From: Blastocatellia bacterium
Lineage (GTDB): Bacteria > Acidobacteriota > Blastocatellia > Pyrinomonadales > Pyrinomonadaceae
Direction: 5' to 3'
Assembly (NCBI GenBank): GCA_013695195.1
Contig: JACDAY010000049.1
Coordinates: 1-5,457 of the forward strand
Length of the DNA stretch: 5,457 nt
Below, one piece after another: positions 5,278 to 5,457 of the stretch (positions are counted from its first letter, which is position 1; each line of letters starts with the position of its first letter). The notes below the pieces were generated by a model. It saw only the letters and a program-made list of their open reading frames with translations, did not search any database and was not told where the DNA came from. Position numbers and translations under genes: made by a program.

Positions 5278-5457
5278 ATGGAATTTACCGAGTTACAAAC
5301 AAAATACGAAGAAATCAAGCAAAAAGTTAGCCAACTTGGGAGGTTTCTTTGACGCACCGGCAAAACGGGCGGAGCTTGAAAAATCGGAAAAGCTGATTTC
5401 CGAGCCGGGTTTTTGGGATGATCAGGAAAACGCCCAAAAGGTTGTGCAGCAGCGAAG
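5278..5457 (+). CDS. prfB: Peptide chain release factor 2 (N-terminal part), programmed +1 frameshift, 3' end outside window
   Basis: RF2 ends translation at UGA and UAA. The zero frame from ATG 5278 gives MEFTELQTKYEEIKQKV, then SQLGRFL and a TGA at 5350-5352. In the +1 frame from GAC at 5351 the protein continues DAPAKRAELEKSEKL, then ISEPGFWDDQENAQKV to the window end, matching the RF2 helical N-terminus (E. coli has RGYL-DYDAKKERLEE). Translation must shift at CTT TGA C, so low RF2 raises its own synthesis. In-frame GTG (5263) and TTG (5266) could be alternative starts, but ATG with GAAAG six bases ahead (5268-5272) is preferred. The downstream domains, including the stop-codon recognition motif and GGQ, lie outside the window. 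The adjacency with lnt suggests possible co-transcription. Confidence 0.95.
5338..5353 (+). promoter_or_regulatory. RF2 autoregulatory +1 frameshift site
   Basis: GGGAGG (5338-5343) acts as the internal Shine-Dalgarno, followed by TTT and then the slippery CTT-TGA-C. The 3-base spacing between the SD-like element and CTT is the same as in E. coli prfB (AGGGGG-TAT-CTT-TGA-C). The tRNA on CUU slips to UUU and GAC is read next. Confidence 0.95.

Overview
This is a bacterial chromosomal window of moderate G+C content, with every recognisable gene on the + strand. The DinB-type proteins, the secreted TPR protein with a CsgG/TolB-like N-terminus, the lnt-prfB adjacency and the heptanucleotide repeats all recall Acidobacteriota, perhaps the Blastocatellia/Pyrinomonas side. 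That placement is a guess from memory and was not tested by any search. An Lnt that acylates lipoproteins implies a diderm envelope.

Layout. Positions 1-527 hold a DinB-family gene whose ATG almost certainly begins one base before the window. At 556-825 follows a tandem paralogue that is dead: a Trp codon has become TGA, the first metal-ligand His is Leu, and the C-terminal half is missing. A tRNA-Glu(UUC) with encoded CCA lies at 1011-1085, behind a plausible sigma70 promoter and ahead of an intrinsic terminator (1158-1192). A secreted TPR protein (1204-3000) comes next. A 621-bp intergenic region follows. It holds a heptad-repeat inverted array, a strong sigma54 (-24/-12) promoter match, a hairpin about 115 nt past its predicted start site (together a candidate small RNA), and an AT-rich leader with TGAC half-sites, a likely sigma70 promoter and a T10 tract. 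Then come lnt (3622-5190), complete with its Glu-Lys-Cys catalytic triad, and the start of prfB (5278 to the window end), which carries the classic autoregulatory +1 frameshift site.

The most unusual pattern crosses feature boundaries. Three separate arrays with a 7-bp period, each built of five fixed plus two variable bases, occur within 2.2 kb. One lies just after the TPR gene (GAGTCNN type), one inside the lnt coding sequence just before the catalytic Glu (AACCGNN type), and one begins within the last codons of lnt and supplies its stop codon (TGATANN type). The first and third are inverted arrays able to fold as hairpins.

The genes do not form one pathway. lnt and prfB may be co-transcribed through the 87-bp gap that holds the third array. 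The sigma54-driven RNA would be an independent unit. The dinB pair and the tRNA are separate loci.
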